Source: Linnemannia elongata (taxonomy: Eukaryota > Mortierellomycota > Mortierellomycetes > Mortierellales > Mortierellaceae). From it: a stretch of DNA of 64,000 nt. The stretch covers positions 1,798,001 to 1,862,000 of the forward strand of contig JAXBDG010000006.1 of NCBI GenBank assembly GCA_036320915.1, written 5' to 3'. Position numbers and translations under genes: made by a program. Below are positions 44,601 to 59,297 of this stretch, in pieces (the stretch's first letter is position 1; each line of letters begins with the position of its first letter). The notes under the pieces are model-generated. The model made no database searches. It saw only the letters and a program-made list of their open reading frames with translations, and had not been told where the DNA came from.

Positions 44601-47600
44601 GAGGATCGAGAAGGTATTGCAGAGGACATAGGTCAGCTTGTTGATGGTCTTATGGTACTGGACAAAGTGGAAGAGGTGGTGCTGGGCCAGGAACAGGTAC
44701 TGCTGGATGAATGGGTAGAGTTCTTGGAGACGCAACGTGACCATGGCTTCGGCAGCGGCACGGTGTTCGGGACGAAGGGCGGCTGAGTGCTGAGCATGGT
44801 GTTGGACCAATTGCTGGATCTTTTGGTTGATCGACTGGGTACGACGGATGATTGACTCCATGTTTAGGGCACGGTGCATGGCGACGAACTTCTTGTTCTC
44901 GGTCGTGATGAACTTTTCGGGCATGCCGTACTCGTCCTTCTCGTCATCCTCACCCTCAGTCTTCTCGGCGGTAGCATCCTCTGCACCTGGAGCGGCGGCG
45001 GCGGCGGCGGCAGCAGCAGCCTTGGCCTTCTTGCTCAGATCCTGAACCCTCAAGAGAACAAAGGTCAAGCATCCATCAATCTCGTCATTAATCTCTTGGA
45101 CGAGGTGGCGAACAGGCTCGTTGCCTTCCAAGGACAGATCTGCTTCGGCAGGCTGATCAAAGGACCATTGGCGAGGGAAAGACTCGGAAATCTGGCAGAG
45201 AAGAGGAGCAATGATGCAGTGGGTTTCGGGCATCTGATCCAAGACGGTCGTCAAGGTCTGCTCAATATCATGAACAGCATCCAGGCTCTGGGACAGGGCT
45301 TCGAGGGTTGAGCTGGCGAGGATAGGGGAAACACCTCCAGCGACCTGGGGGTTAAGGAACCATTGGTCGATGATCTTATCGGAAGCGAGCTTAAGAGCCT
45401 TGGCCTTGGCAAGGGATGACTGCATCAGGGTCAACATCTGACCACGGACGGTCGAGGTCGAGTGGCGGACAGCGGCCTCAAAAACGAGTAAAGAGTCGCC
45501 AAGAACATCGAGGAGCTTATCCAAAGCGGCTTTGTGCTGAACTAGTGTCTGAACACCGCTTCCATTGAGGGAGACTGACTTGTCCTTGGAAAGGCCAAAG
45601 ATGGCTTCGAACTGGGCAGCGACTCCACGGATAGTGTCCATAGCAGTCTTCATCGACTGGAGCTCCTGGCGTTGCTCAATGACGAGGTTGACGAGATGTT
45701 CAGTGTAGCCGCGACCCTTCTCGGCCTCAACCACAGTGATATCCTTGGGAGGCTGCTGAGAGAGGGCACGGAGCTGCATCATACGGGCAATAATCCTGTA
45801 AAAGTAATCGTCAGACTTCTTCCAGAGCTGGGCCACCTGGGAGCTGGCAGGGATGACGCTGTCGTCCAATTTGGCCTGGGCCTCAATGTCCTGGATCTCG
45901 GTAGGTGGCAAGTGGAAAACATATCCCAAAAGGTCCTCCTCGAGGCGAACCATGCGATGGCGGTTCAGACCAAGTCTCTGCAAGAGCTTCAATAAGTCGA
46001 CCAAAGCACGCTTGCGAATAGACTTCAAGTTCTTGAGCTGGCTCTTGTTCTCCTCGGTCATCTTGGAAGGGGTATCCTTCTGGAAGTCCTCGATCTGCTG
46101 GATGATGTCGCCGCAAAGTTCCTCCAAGGGCTCGCTGTCGGAGCTGGGGAGAATAATGCTCTTGGAGGCAATCTTCTTGAGACGACCAAAGGTGTTGGCC
46201 AAGTTGAGGAGCGTCTCACTTGTGCTGGGAACAATAGAATCCTCCAAGACCTTGCGGGTCGATTCGGGGACATCGGTCAACATGTTGGTCTTGGTGATCC
46301 AGATGTCAGTGTTGGGCTGGATGATCTCAAACACCTGTCCCTTCTTGTTGGCGTGAACTACAGGCGTCTCCGACTTGTAGGTGTTGATGATGTCTGTCAA
46401 GGGCTTCCTGAGGACGTCTCTGTACTTTCGCAGCAACTTGTTGAGACGGCGATGGGTCTTGAGAGCACTGGCCTTGAGAGCATGGATGTTGGTGTCCTTC
46501 CAGCTGGCAATCTTGACGTGCTCCTTCATCTCCTTCTCGATGGGTTTCTTCAAAGTCGCGACGTAGGTTTGCACATTTTCAGTAAACTGCATGTAGTACT
46601 GGTGAACGTTCCAGATGGCATCCGCAACCTTGGAGGCGACGGCATCGTGAACAACCTCCAGAGTACCTTGCTTGTGGCGCAGACGACGCTCTGTGAGAGT
46701 GAGGTCGCCACGGATCTGGAGATGACGATGGAAAGACCTCAAAAGATCCATGCGAGGCAAGAAGTCTCCGACTGTGGATGCCTGAAGGAACTGGTCCAGG
46801 ACACCCAACAAACCCTTGACATGAGCAGAGACATCAAGCTCGTGGCCGTCGTCCAGGGCAAGGTCCATATCGCGGGTAGGCTTGACGATAGAACCGTAGA
46901 AGTGGAACCACCAGGAAAAGACGCTCTCTGCTTGGTTCTTGTCTTGGATCTCCAACAGCTTGGGCCAACATGTCAGCTCCAGCTGTCTCCAGGAGATAAT
47001 CAAAGCCTTGAGCTCGTCTTGGTTCTCGAGGACGGAGTATTCGCGGCTGGCGTTGATCTGCCAGTCCTCCGTCTTGAGCAAAAGGACCTCAATTCCTGCA
47101 AGAATCTTGGCCACGGGCGAGTCCATAGGGAAGGCGAGGAGCTTATCGCAGAACTCGATCAGGGACTCTAGGATGGCGTGCTCAGACCAAACGGAGAGAA
47201 TACCCTCGAGGCGGTTACGGAGCTTCTGCAGAATAGGGACGATTCTGACGACCTCGGCAACACGCTGATCCTTGTAGAAATCGTAGGTGGGTTCCGACGA
47301 CCAGTAGTTGTTGTCCTTGCCGGTCAGCCAGTCCTCCATCAAGGCACTTGAGAGAAGGTGAGCACCCTGGGAGGCAGCATCCAGTTGGTGTCCAAAGGCG
47401 CACTCGCTGACATCAGCCAATTCGGAGGCACGGTTGTACCAGGCCCAGATGAGAGAGCGACGCTCCTGCGCGTTCAAGACTTGGCCCGAACACCTGTCGA
47501 GCTCAGCGCCGCTGAAGACGGTCTTATGAAGCTTTCCGATTAGGGTGACATCCTTCTCGTCAAAAGTCTTCTCTTCGACCGCAGGGGCTGCAGCAGCCTC

Positions 47601-50600
47601 CTTGGCTTCATCGTCAGGAATGGTCATGCTCTCATCCGGTGCCTTAAAGTCATCGGCGAAGTCGGGGAACATCTCCTTGAAGGTGGCCTCATCGATAGCA
47701 TCATCATCCATTCCCTCGTACTTGTTGACACGCTGCTTGTAGAGCGACTCTTGCTCAATCGCCAACTTTGCAGCATGCTCCTCTCCCTTGGTCCAAATAT
47801 CAGTGACCTCGGCAAAGAGGTTGTCGAGAGTATCGATGGAGGCCTTGTCGAGGATACCTGTGGCAGCAACCTCACGACGCTGATGTTGAAGAGCAGTGAT
47901 GAGGTATTTGAGGTAGAACGACCATGGCTTCGACACGACATCCTTGTCAAAGACGGTGCGTTTGACAACCGCAAGGGTTGCAGGCTGGGTTACGACATGA
48001 AGTGAGTCCATCTTGTCCGAGTTCTCGACGTGGTAGTCAGGAACGCGAACTAAGCATGTGACAATGGACTCCAAGGCATCGCGGTCCTTGAGGTCGGCCA
48101 AGGCGTTGGCGGAGGCAATGAGACGAACTCCAAACTTGACCTGGTAGACAGCGACAACCAGGGGTTGAAGAATATCGCGGTAGGCACGGAACTTTTGGCC
48201 GTTGCGACGAATGAACTCGTGGGTGATGTCTTGGAACAGCTTTTCTTGGTCAAACTGAGAGCCGTCCTTAATGGTTTCGATCTTCTCCAGAAGAGTAGAG
48301 ATCGAATCAACGTTGACGGCAGCCTTCTGAATTTGCCAAACTTGCTTGAACAACTCCTCGAGCTGAGACTTGGCGGGACGAAGGGCAACATCCAACGCAA
48401 AGTGCTCAATCTCGTATTCGACGCGAGCCAACTCCTTGACCTTCTCCAGAATAACAACATTCTCCTGCGATCCGGTGAAAGAAGTCTCAATATCCTGGCG
48501 GATCTTGATCTCTGACTGGAGTGCCTCTTGCTTCATACGAAGGGCATGGAGCATCAGGCGAGGCTTAGCTGTGGGATCCAAGGAGTAGTCGGGGACATAG
48601 AGGGCCATGAAGGTCAGTCCGATGTGAACCCAGGCCTTGCCGTGGTGGCTCTGGAGCTGAATCTCGTTGTCACCAATAATCTGGTAGAGCTGAATAGACT
48701 GGACCAGGTGTGAGATTGAGAGCACGAGATGGCGACCGACTGAGGAGGGCTTGAGCGAGACAGTGTTCTGCTTGAACTGCGACAGGGTCGACAGGTCGGC
48801 CTCGAAGGCATGGCCCTGGCGAGTGGTAGTGTTGAGAGTAGCAACCAACGAATCCAGAGCCTGGCGTTGCGCAGAGAAGTCAATCTCTTGGTGAACCTGA
48901 ACAATCACATCCAAAACCTATTGGTGAAAAATAAAAATAAAAAAAAATGTCAGCGCGCGAACATTTTTTTTGGATTATTTCGCAATTGATGATGTATTCA
49001 ATCGGGCATTTACCAAGCAGATGGACGCGATCAAGTTGATCAAGGACGCGGCAACGCGGTTGATGCGCTTCGAGGTACGGGCTTGATGGGCAACAAGCGA
49101 GCGAGTCTGCTCCAGTTGAGCATCCATAGAGCTGACAGCCGACTTCGGGAGTGTGGTCCTATTAAGTTATGTTCCTTGGTTAGTGATTGTTCAAAGAAGA
49201 AAACTCAGCATTCCAATATTCTTAATCAATGGTACTGCAGTGAGTGAGGGCCTTACAAGTAGTTGAAGTAGGCGATTGTATCCACGCTCTGGAACAACTT
49301 GGCAGGTCCTTGGATAGCTGGGTACTCGCGGACATCCTCCTTGAACACCTTGCCTCCAAAGGAATCAAACTTGGCATCCTTGAAGGCATTGTGCCAGAGG
49401 CGTCCGTGCCAGTTGTGCAAGACATCCTGAACCAAACGATTGTAGACAGCCTGGGTGTTTTCATTCACACCTAATTTTTTCATCAAGAAATAAAAAAATA
49501 TAAGGTCAGCTTAAAGTCTTGGATCCAGCATGAACGTAGTTGATCTAGACTAGACCTTCAACTTACCCTTGGCATCGGAATCGAAGACCCAGATCAATCG
49601 CTTGTGGGGAACAAAGTCGGTCGCTGAGCGTGTAGTGCTCTTGAGTGAGAACTCGTGCAAGGAACGGATCTCATCAAGGACAGCGCTAGAGAGTTTGATG
49701 CCCTTGGGCAAAGCCTGCTGGAGCTTGGCCAACAAAGCCATCTCTGTCACAGAGCTCGAGAAGTCCATGATAGGGTACATGAAATCCGCGGCCTGCTGGT
49801 TGGTGGCAGACTTGACCTTGGGGAATCCCTCTTGCTGCTTCTGTACACCCTCAATTTGCTTTTGCAAATGCTATATTGTATAAAAAACGAGGGTTATGAT
49901 AAGTAATTGGTCGCATTGCACATTGCATCGGCGAATCAAGAGGTAGTGAGAGACTTACGGCAGGAACATGCTTGATAGTCTTCAGCAAGATGGCTCCGTT
50001 CTCAGGGCTTTGGTCGACAAAGTACAAGGTGGCAATGGCGTCAACAAGGGTGTCCTTGAACTCGGGCATACTACCAATGGCTCTAGCCTTTGCCAAGACA
50101 TCCTTGTCCAAACGAGCCTCGTCAGACCAAACATCGATGCTTGAAGCAATGGCCAACAACTCGTCCTCGACCTGGACAAGCTCTTGAGAGGCCAAGACGG
50201 AAGGATGAAGACGTCTCCAAAGACTCTTCATCAGTGTTCCGGTAGTGAGAACCATGGCCTCGGTCATAATATCCAAGCTCCTGAACAAGGGACCAAAAAA
50301 CTCAGGCGCCATAGAAAGCAGGAACTCGCCCGACTCGGCCATCATCTTGACCAAAATCATAAGCTCGCCGACATTGACAGTGGGTTCCTGAACAGCTTCC
50401 CAGACCATGTCACGCTTGTCAAGGAACAAGTGAAGTTTGGTAGCCTAGAAATAGATACCATGGATATGTGTTAACATCATGCTTCTTTCGTGAGAACTAC
50501 ATATACTCAAAATCATGCATTCCGTTGGCGCTTACATTCTCGTCGCTCAGTCCATTCAGGTCTGAGATCCACTGGGTGACAATAGTCTTAATGGCATTCA

Positions 50601-53600
50601 GACAGGGACTTATCTCGGCGACAACCTGGTGCTGCAAGGGCTTGTCCCAGAGTTGCCGCTGGTAGAGATACGAGATCTGGACTGTGCTGGGCTTCTTTCC
50701 GCGTGCTTGAGCATAGACCTTCTCCTCAAGGTAGTCGAGCTTCTTGACGCGGATGAAAAGAGTGACCAGACGAGCGATCGCCTGGTACTCCAGCCATTCC
50801 TCCTGGGCCAACTCATCGGATTGGCAGAGTCTGTCAATTGCCCAGAACAAGTCGGGGTTCAATCTCATATCTGCAGGCTATCGAAGAAGTGATGAATATA
50901 AAAAAAGGTTAGTAATGTTCCCTTGTGTTACCTAGGAGTATGTCAAAATCATTATAGACAAGATTAATTTACCTGAGTAGCCATAAAGTAAGCGTTCAAG
51001 TCAAGTCTTGAAGCCAAGGAAGCCTTGAGGCTTGCAAGGCGGGTAAGCAGAGCACTGTGAGACAGCTGAGTCAAGATATGATCAGCCATCAGGGCTTGTG
51101 CTCTGCTGTCGTCCTCCAAGTCACGGGTCTCTAACAGGCTCTGGATCCAGGTCTTGCGAAGGTCTGCGTCATGGATAGAAGTCGTCTCCAAGAAATAATG
51201 CGCGGCAGTCCAAGTCAGAGCAGCGGGTGCGTCCAAAAGAAGGAGGTACATTAGGTACGATCCATGCAGCGAGACGGTTGCCAACTTGGATTCCCGAGCA
51301 AACATGCGTCCCTCGAGAAGATGGGGGCAGTTGCTAACGGACAAGGAATTCTCGGCACTAGGCTCCAGGACAAACGAAGGTGCCTCCAAAGTCTCAGTCG
51401 TGGGCAGCTCGAGCTGGTTCTCCCCCTCAAAGGTATAAACCTGCTGGACACCATGACGGAGGGCCATCTCGAGGGGCTCGCCTCTCTGAAGACGCTCGAC
51501 AACGAAGCGGGTGTAGAGCAGCATGTCCTTGGCGTGGACGGTCTTCCAGGGCATCGTCAGCTTGAAGTAGTTCCTGATGTAGTGGTGGATCTGAGTGATC
51601 ATCGTTGGCACGCCTTTTCCACGTACACCCAGGGTGTTTGCTATCTTGAGCGAGTCCTGGCTGTTGTTGATCCATTCGGCATCGACCAATGTGATCTCAA
51701 CACCACGGTTTCTCATGGCGCGGGACAACTCGCCGTAACGGGGATCGACTGTCATGAAGATCCTGAAGTTGGGGTGAGGGCGGATAATCTTGACTTCGCC
51801 ATCAACCAAACCGCGCTCGTTCACCATCAAAGTGCCGTTGGGCTCCATCAAAGAGTTGAGACGATCCAAGACAGAGGGGTTGCTTAAGTTGGCATTGTCG
51901 ATCAAAAGCCAGTAACCGTGCTCCAGAGCGTTGATGAGCGATCCGTCAATCCACTCGAACCGACCACTGACCGAGCTGACCTCGAGGCCGCGCAAGACCT
52001 TGAACTTTTCGTCGAGCTCCTCGATCTCCTTATGAAGGTCCAGCTTGAACTCCTGAACCAAGTAACGGAGCTGGTTCAAGAGCGACTCGATGGCGTTGTT
52101 GCGCATGACGCGATCGTCGGCTTGCTGGCGCTCGAGGGTGTTACGCTTGGCGAACCTGTCCTGCGAGTGCAAAAGGTAAAGACTCTGGCTAATCTCGCGG
52201 GCGTAGGCCACAGGGTTGGCTTGGCTGGGGCTCTTAATCAGAATCATCTCGCGAGAGACGCGACTGGCAAGGCGAGAAAGGCCCAACATAATGTGCTCCT
52301 GGTGACGAGCAATATCGACCTGCTCGAATCCTCCCAACAACTCCATTGTATCGACACCAGAGTTCATTGAGAACTCTTCCAGCTTGTTGCCGGTCAAGTT
52401 GGCCAACAGACGGACGATTGAGGTCTTGCCGCTGGAGGCTGGTCCAGTCAAGATGGCCATCCAGTTGACCTCTACGCACTTCATCAGGCCCTCAAGAGGC
52501 GCCAACAAAGACTGCAAAAGATGGAGGTCCTTGCCGAGGACGTTGGTAGTATCGCCATGCCGACGTGGCAAGAGCGAGTGTCCTACCTGCATGTGCTTGT
52601 CGTCCAGGTGGTAGTAGGGCGACTTGCTGCGAGTGTAGGGCTGGCCGAAAATCTTCTCGAACAGGGCGGTGGTGGCGACGCGATCTTCCTCGGTCCTCAT
52701 GCGCTGCAGGTAGATGAGATCAAAGTGCTCAGACGGGTCGTGGTTGTATCCAAGTCCATGATCGGGTAAGGTCATTAACTCCATCCAGCGGAAGACATCA
52801 CGCAAGTTGAACTCCCAGGGGCTTCCCTTGCGACCGAAGCTGAGCTTGACCATGGTCTCCTCGAACATCTGGTAGTTAAAATCGATCATCTTTTGGAGCA
52901 TCGAGTCTTCGACTTGAGGGAAGAGGTGCTTACAGATGAAGAGGATATCGCCGTCCGATAACTGCTCAACAAAGACCTGGGTGAAGCGGTTAACAAAGGA
53001 CTTGGGGAGACCCTTACGTCCACCTCCCTGTTGCAAGGGGTTCTGAGCAGCAAAGACGCGGAAGTTCATGTCGCAGGCAAAGGTCCTGTCCAGTTCGGGG
53101 ATGTAAACAGAACCACGGTGATCGAGACAAGAGTTGAGACCCTCGAGAACACTCTGGCTAGCCAAGTTGATTTCGTCTAGCAAGACCCAGTCGCCGTTCT
53201 TCATGGCCTGAAGGAAAGGAGCGTCTCTCCAGGCAAACTCTCCGCTGTTTCCTCCCTCAACGGGAAGATCCGAACCAAAGAGATCCATCAAATCCGTCTG
53301 CTCGGACAAGTTGATCCTGACAAGGTTGTGGGCGGAAGCGGTAGCGAGGGCAGAGATAAGGGACGTCTTACCCACACCAGGGGAACCTTCCAGAAGAATG
53401 GGCTTTCGGAGCTGCAAGGCACGAAGGACACGCATGGCGTTATCGGTGGTGGTTGGCGCCAGGAGAGTGAACTTGATCTTTTGATTCTCGAGCTCTCCTT
53501 TCTTGATGAAAAAGGGAGTGATACCGAATTCCTCGCCGTCGTTCTTGACGGTACCGGTGCCCTCAGCGAAAACGGCAGCCTCGCCAAGGCGGACAACATC

Positions 53601-56600
53601 GTCATTCTTGCTCAGGGTAGCCAAAGAACGAAGACGGAACTCTTTCAAGAGATCACCAGTAAGTGAAGCACCTCCTGCAGAAGCGTTGGATCCAAGACCA
53701 TCGAGTAACACCAGACTTCCTCCGTGTACAAAGGCCTCCTCAGGACTCAGCTGACCCTTGGCCATCAGTTCGTTCATGAATCGGACCCAGGCCAGAATAT
53801 CTCTCAGACTGACAACGACGCGGCTCTTACCAAGCTCATGGGTGAACCAGGCAACAAAGTCGAGAATTCGGTCCGCGAATCCGGTCATCTCGTTCTTGTA
53901 CTTGATCTGCTCCTCGATAATTTTGACCAGATCTTCGCGATCGGTAACGGCAGGGACCCAGATCTCGGTGAAACGGTTGCGAAGAGCGGGCGATAGCTCC
54001 TTCTTACCATAGTCACCTCCGGGGTTCATGGTGGCCAAGAACTGGAAGTTAGGGACACCATTCATGACCTCGACCGTCTTGCCTCCCTTCTCGGCGAGAA
54101 CCAAAAGACGCTGGGGCTCGAGGACACTGTTGAGACGCTCCAGAACCGAATCGTCAGCCAAGGAGATCTCATCCAACAGGAACAGATGACCCTCCTTCAT
54201 CGACTGCACCAAGGGACCGTCGTGCCACTCGAAAAGGGTGGTTGCTTGACGGTAAGTTTTGCGGAGCTCGGTGATGACGGTGATAAGCTCGGTGCCATCC
54301 TCGAGCGTCTTAGACTCCAACTGGTTGGTCTTGACGCAATTCTCGAAAGCAGAGACAAAGACGTCCAAGTCGGCTTCCTCGGGGACAAAGGTGAGCTCAG
54401 CGCCAGCATTGGCAAGGAACTTGGTGATCTCGATCTTGGTGGCTGCGACCAAACCTTGGTTGTTACGAACGGGTCTCTGTCCTCCAAGAAGATCAGCCGT
54501 CTCGGTGTTTTGATGACAGTTGACAATGACCAACTCGAGGCCGAGGTACTCAGACAACATTTGGCAGACCGTCGTCTTGCCGCATCCAGTCTCTCCAACA
54601 AGCAGGACAGGCTCGTTGTTTTTGAGACAGCGACTCACAAGAGTGAAGAGACGCTTCATAGCCTTGGTCCAGACAACGTTCTCACGACCGCCATGGAAAC
54701 GCTCGATGTACTCGTGGACTTCAGGGCAGTTGTACATCTTATCCTGATCGATCGTGCTCTTCATGACCTCCTCGAGGACCTCCTTGACGACAGCGCGCTC
54801 CTCGTCCTTGCGACACCTCTCAGCCAAAATCATGTAACCATCCATGGCCAGCTCCTCGTAGCCGTTAGCACCACGGCCAGCCCAACGGAAAAGATCACGG
54901 AGAGTAATGAATCCATGGCCTTGCTCGAACAGACGGGTGGTCTGGCGACGTGCCATTAGCTTCTTGTAGACCTCGACCAGGCGCTTGCAGTAGCTGGGTG
55001 CCATAGTGCAGCGCTGGGAGAGAATGGTCTCGAGCTCATTCTCGGGGATCTCGTCGAAGAACAGCTCCAAGAAACGGTTTCGGAAGGCGCGCGAGAGCTG
55101 CTTACGTCCTCCGTACAATCCGGCGGGGTTCTGGGTGGCAAAGAGCATAAAGTCAGGGTGGGGCTTGACAATCTCGCCGGTCTCGGGGATGACCAACTCT
55201 CGGTTATCGTCCAAAAGACGGTTGAGCGCCTCGAGAACATCACTGGGGGCCAAGTTCAACTCGTCCAATACGATCCAGTATCCATTCTTGAGAGCCTCTA
55301 CCAAAACACCCTCCTGGAAGACCAGCTGGCCCTCTGAGTTGGAGATGTAGGTTCCGATGTATTCCTGCAAGTCGGTATGTTCGTGGTTGTTGATACGGAC
55401 AAACTTGTGGCCCAATCGGTGGGCGAGGTACTCGATCATCGAAGTCTTTCCGGCAGAGGTGGGACCCTGGATCAAGATGGGGAAGCGTCTTGTCATGACA
55501 ACACGCGAGAGGTTATTGAGGTTGTGTTCGACAGAGGAGGTCAAAATGTAATGACCGTCATCGCGAACAGGGTGGGAGCCGCACTGAAGCCAGAAATGAC
55601 CAAACTGGATCATATCCTTGCCTTCGCTGGACTCGGGCCGGCGGGGTATCTGAGTGATGACTGAGCGGGGGTTCCTGACGCCATTGAGCAAATGTTTTTC
55701 GACCAGAGCCTGGACAATGCGCTCACTCTCCTTGCTCAGCTGAGTCAGGAACGTCATGCTGAAGGCCTCATACATCGATCGTCGCAATCCGTAGGTGGTG
55801 ACAATCTCGCGGACGAACTGCAGTGCGCGAGTCAAAGTTCTCATAGAGAAGTGAGGCCTCTGCCCGGCACCGTCAGCCAACTTGTGAGCGTTACTCAGAG
55901 CCTTGACAGCCAAATAAAAGTCGGCAATGTCAACCATGGCGCGCTGGTCACCGATGGCGGCAGCCTCCAGGTACTTCTTGATGATCTCCAGCAAATCCTC
56001 CCGTCTGGCATCTGGTGGGTGGACATAGAACTCCGTGAATCGGTTCCGGAGGCCGGGGGGAAGGTCCTTCTTGCCGACATCGGTAGCGGGGTTCATACAG
56101 GCAAACACCCTGAAGTTCTTGTGGCGTACGACAGGTTCCGAATCACCGCGCTCAGCCAACAAAATACTGCCATTTTCGTCCTGCAACAATCCACTGAGTG
56201 ATTCCAGAGTCTCCGTTGAAGCCAAATTGATTTCGTCCAAAAGAATCCAGTCTCCGCGGCGGACGGCCTTGACGAGGGCTCCCTCCAGGAACGAGAACAC
56301 AAACTTGGCAGACGAGGCAGAGTAGGTCTCCTTGAGGGCCGAGAGTTGGTCGGCGAACGCCTGCCAGTCCTTCTTCAGCGTGGGGGAGATCTTCTTGGAA
56401 GTGGTAGATTCGCCGTCGGCAGACTGCTTGGAGGTGTCGAACTTGGCCTCGGCCATCTCGATCGACTTGGACCAGGTCTTAATGAGTGCATCCCACTTGC
56501 TGTGGAGGTAGTACTTGTCGACAAGGTTGATGAACTGCTGGTTCTTTTTCCTGGAGAAAGTCCTGCAAAAGAGATCATCGAACATGTTCTTGAGCGGCAC

Positions 56601-59297
56601 AGCCAACACCTTGACATCCACAGGCTTGAATCCTCCGAGCAAATCCGAAGAATCCGACTGTTGAGAAAGGTTAATAACGGTCAAGTTGTGGCTCAGAAGA
56701 CTGGCAAGGTGTTGAACAACTGTCGTTTTTCCTGTTCCAGTCTCTCCGACAAGCAAGACAGGCTCGTTCAAGTGAACCGACACGGCAATTCTCTCCATCA
56801 ACTTGGCAGCATGGGCGGTCTTGGCGAAGTCCGAACGCTTGTTCTTTTTCCGGGATCCTCCTTGCTCCATGGTGAGGATAGGAAGTGTCACCCGACCGAT
56901 GGTGACCCTGTCGGGATTCCGATCATCCAGCTCAGGCGTATAGGCGTTGATGTAGTGGCGAACCATTTGCTCCGGTATCGTAAGGGCAGCTCCAAGGCGG
57001 ATAAGCACCTTCTCCCAGACGTCATACTCGGCGATCATGGAACAGAAACAATCGACGGCCTCTGAGAAGAGATCCTGCAAGATGGCGGGGTCGACTCCTC
57101 GCTTTGAACTAATCAGGTTGCCGAGCGCCATGTACCCGCCCTTGGCCTTGATGAGAGTGTCGATGCGAGTGCACCACTTCATGAGGTCACGGGGTGAGAT
57201 TGTGCGAGAGACCATGGACTGTGATGTAGAGAACTCGGGCGAAGCAAAGATGACGGCGATGCTCTGGAAGACCGTCATGATCAGGTTGGGCAACACCTGG
57301 TCGCCAAGATCCTGGAAGCGCTCGTGGATGATCTGCGACAATTCCTCATGAGAGAGGGAATTGACCTGAACTCGGGTCCAGAGGTTTGCTCCGATGCTTC
57401 CGTCTGTCCCGCTCACATTACGCGCCATCATACGCCCCGAACGGGTAGGGATCATCGATTTGGTGGCAAAAAGTTGGAAATCCTCGCTGGCGGGAATCTT
57501 CTCGCCTCGGCTGGGGATAAAAAGGGTCCTGGATTCAAGCAAAGGCAAGAGGACCGAGAGGACTTCCATGGGAGCAAGGTCGATATCCTCGATCAAAAGC
57601 CACTTTCCATCCCTGACGGCAGTTGTGAGGACTCCAGGCTGCCATTTGAAAGATCCTGGCTTGGAGGTCGACACATACGTTCCCAAAAGCACTTTTGAAT
57701 CCGTCTGGTCTCCCAAATGAATCTTGACCAAGTCTAATAACAATTCACCGTGAGCATAGCTTTGGTTAGTACCTGTCAACATGTTATTGAAACAAAGTAC
57801 ATCGCTCCAGCTGTAGAAAGACAAAACTGAGATGACTGCTTACCATCGCGACCGGTAACTCGGGCAACCTCCTCGACAAGGGCCGTTTTTCCTGCACCGG
57901 TGACACCCTCGAGCAAGACTGGGGCACCGATGGAGAGAGCAAGGCCGATGGAATGGAGGTTGTGCTTTGTTGTTTCTGTCAAAACAAGTTTGTGTTCTGG
58001 CAAAGTTGACTGCTCGTGCTGTGGGCTGGTTGATCTGGGGAGGAGAACTCCACAGAGATTGACGGTGAGTGGTGAGAGATCCTCAGCTGTAAGTCTCCTG
58101 TATGGCCCCTCTGATTCCACGACTGCTGTGTTACCAAAGAGTGCGAGCTGTTCGGTCGAGATGCGGTCCTGCTCCATCAAGCTAAACGTAATAGTGTTGA
58201 GATAAAATGAAGTTAATATATATTGTGGACAATAATAGTATCCAGAGATGTGTGCAAAAAAAACCGAAAAGAACTTACGTGAGCAAGTCTGCGTTGTATT
58301 TTTGAGAACCAGCGATCCAACTAATGTCGGTTCCTTCTGCAAGGTGGACCTTCAAGGCGGATCCAATCTGGTCATCCCTGATGTCAAGTACAATGGCGAG
58401 GCAGCGGAGAGCAAGGTACTTCAGTGCCTCGTCGTTGAATGAGAGCAAGTTATAGAGTGGCGTCCAGTCCCAAAGCGATCCAAAGGTCGATTGTGAAAAG
58501 TTCAAAAGGCGGAAGCAAGTCATCAAAGTGTCCTGGGCTCGTTTCGTTACGGCCTATGTAAATTGGCAGTAAAAAGATGTACATCAATGTTAGATACAGT
58601 GCAGCATGGGCGGGGCGTAGGTCTGTAAACTATCCTGAAGGTCTTCGTTACCTCTGACGGCGCGTTGAAATCGCTTTCTGTGAGCGTGTTGAGCCATTCC
58701 AATTGTGAGGGATATTGAGAGAAGAGTCTCACAGCAAAGCTGTTAAGTGAAAAAAAGAAATGAGGCGGATATTAGTGTCATGTATTAGTAAACCGCTGCA
58801 CAGAAACATCAATGCCACAGGGAACAATGTGGCCCTGGTCAACGTGTGTACCTTTTCACTTGTGGGACAATAGGGAGGATGAGGGCGAATGCCCTAGCCA
58901 TGCTCTCGAGATCCTGCTGCGAACTCCTGTTATGATCAGCAAGGCTGCTGTTGTCGGACATCTGCTGAGTCTGATCTAAAAGGGGCGACGACGCTGGGTC
59001 TGAGACTAGCCAACGAGCCACCAAATCGAGGAGAATTGGCCGGAAGAGCTGAACAACCTTGCAGGTAAGGTGTTCATTCTTGAGTAGGTTCGAGAGAATG
59101 TTGAGGACCTGACCGGTTTCCTGGCGGGTCAGGGCCTTGGTCCCATCGGCAAAGACGGTGAGTGCGTGGCGCTGGAGGGGCGACAGTATCTTGTCGGAGA
59201 GTTTGATATAAGTCTGGGTATCAAGAAACTCAAGCAGGTCTGTTGTTGCCGCAGACAGGTCCATGCTGAGTGGGTCGTGAATAGTAGAGGATGCCAT
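41685..59297 (-). CDS. MDN1: Midasin (Rea1/Mdn1), giant AAA+ ribosome-assembly ATPase
   Basis: A dynein-like ATPase that strips assembly factors (Ytm1, Rsa4) from pre-60S ribosomes in the nucleolus and nucleoplasm. The exons on the minus strand are 59297-58852, 58739-58652, 58553-58279, 58181-57844, 57772-50973, 50877-50536, 50444-49959, 49870-49567, 49470-49257, 49158-49014 and 48917-41685, giving about 5,556 residues (yeast 4,910, human 5,596). Six Walker A motifs are visible: GVTGAGKT (about 362), GETGTGKT (722), GPTSAGKT (1151), GETGCGKT (1440), GSPGVGKT (1843) and GPASSGKT (2159). A long linker follows, then an Asp/Glu-rich region (about 4595-5245), then the MIDAS domain with DDSTSMS near 5348 that grips UBL-domain substrates. 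An alanine run lies just before the acidic part. The start is MASSTIHDPLS; all phases close with GT-AG ends. Two exons exceed 6.7 kb. Confidence 0.97.
42620..44580 (-). other. MDN1: Acidic Asp/Glu-rich tract of midasin
   Basis: About 650 codons are dominated by Glu and Asp with Lys and Gln between. The region is a flexible arm that links the AAA ring and linker to the MIDAS domain in this family. Its GAN codons make the opposite strand free of stops for more than 1 kb, so an apparent long gene on the plus strand here is an artefact. Confidence 0.85.

Noticed and set aside
43698..44786. Open frame of 362 codons on the plus strand with long Leu/Val runs, resembling a membrane protein
   Set aside because: It is the complement of the Glu/Asp-rich midasin arm; GAN codons read as NTC on the other strand, giving false hydrophobic repeats.
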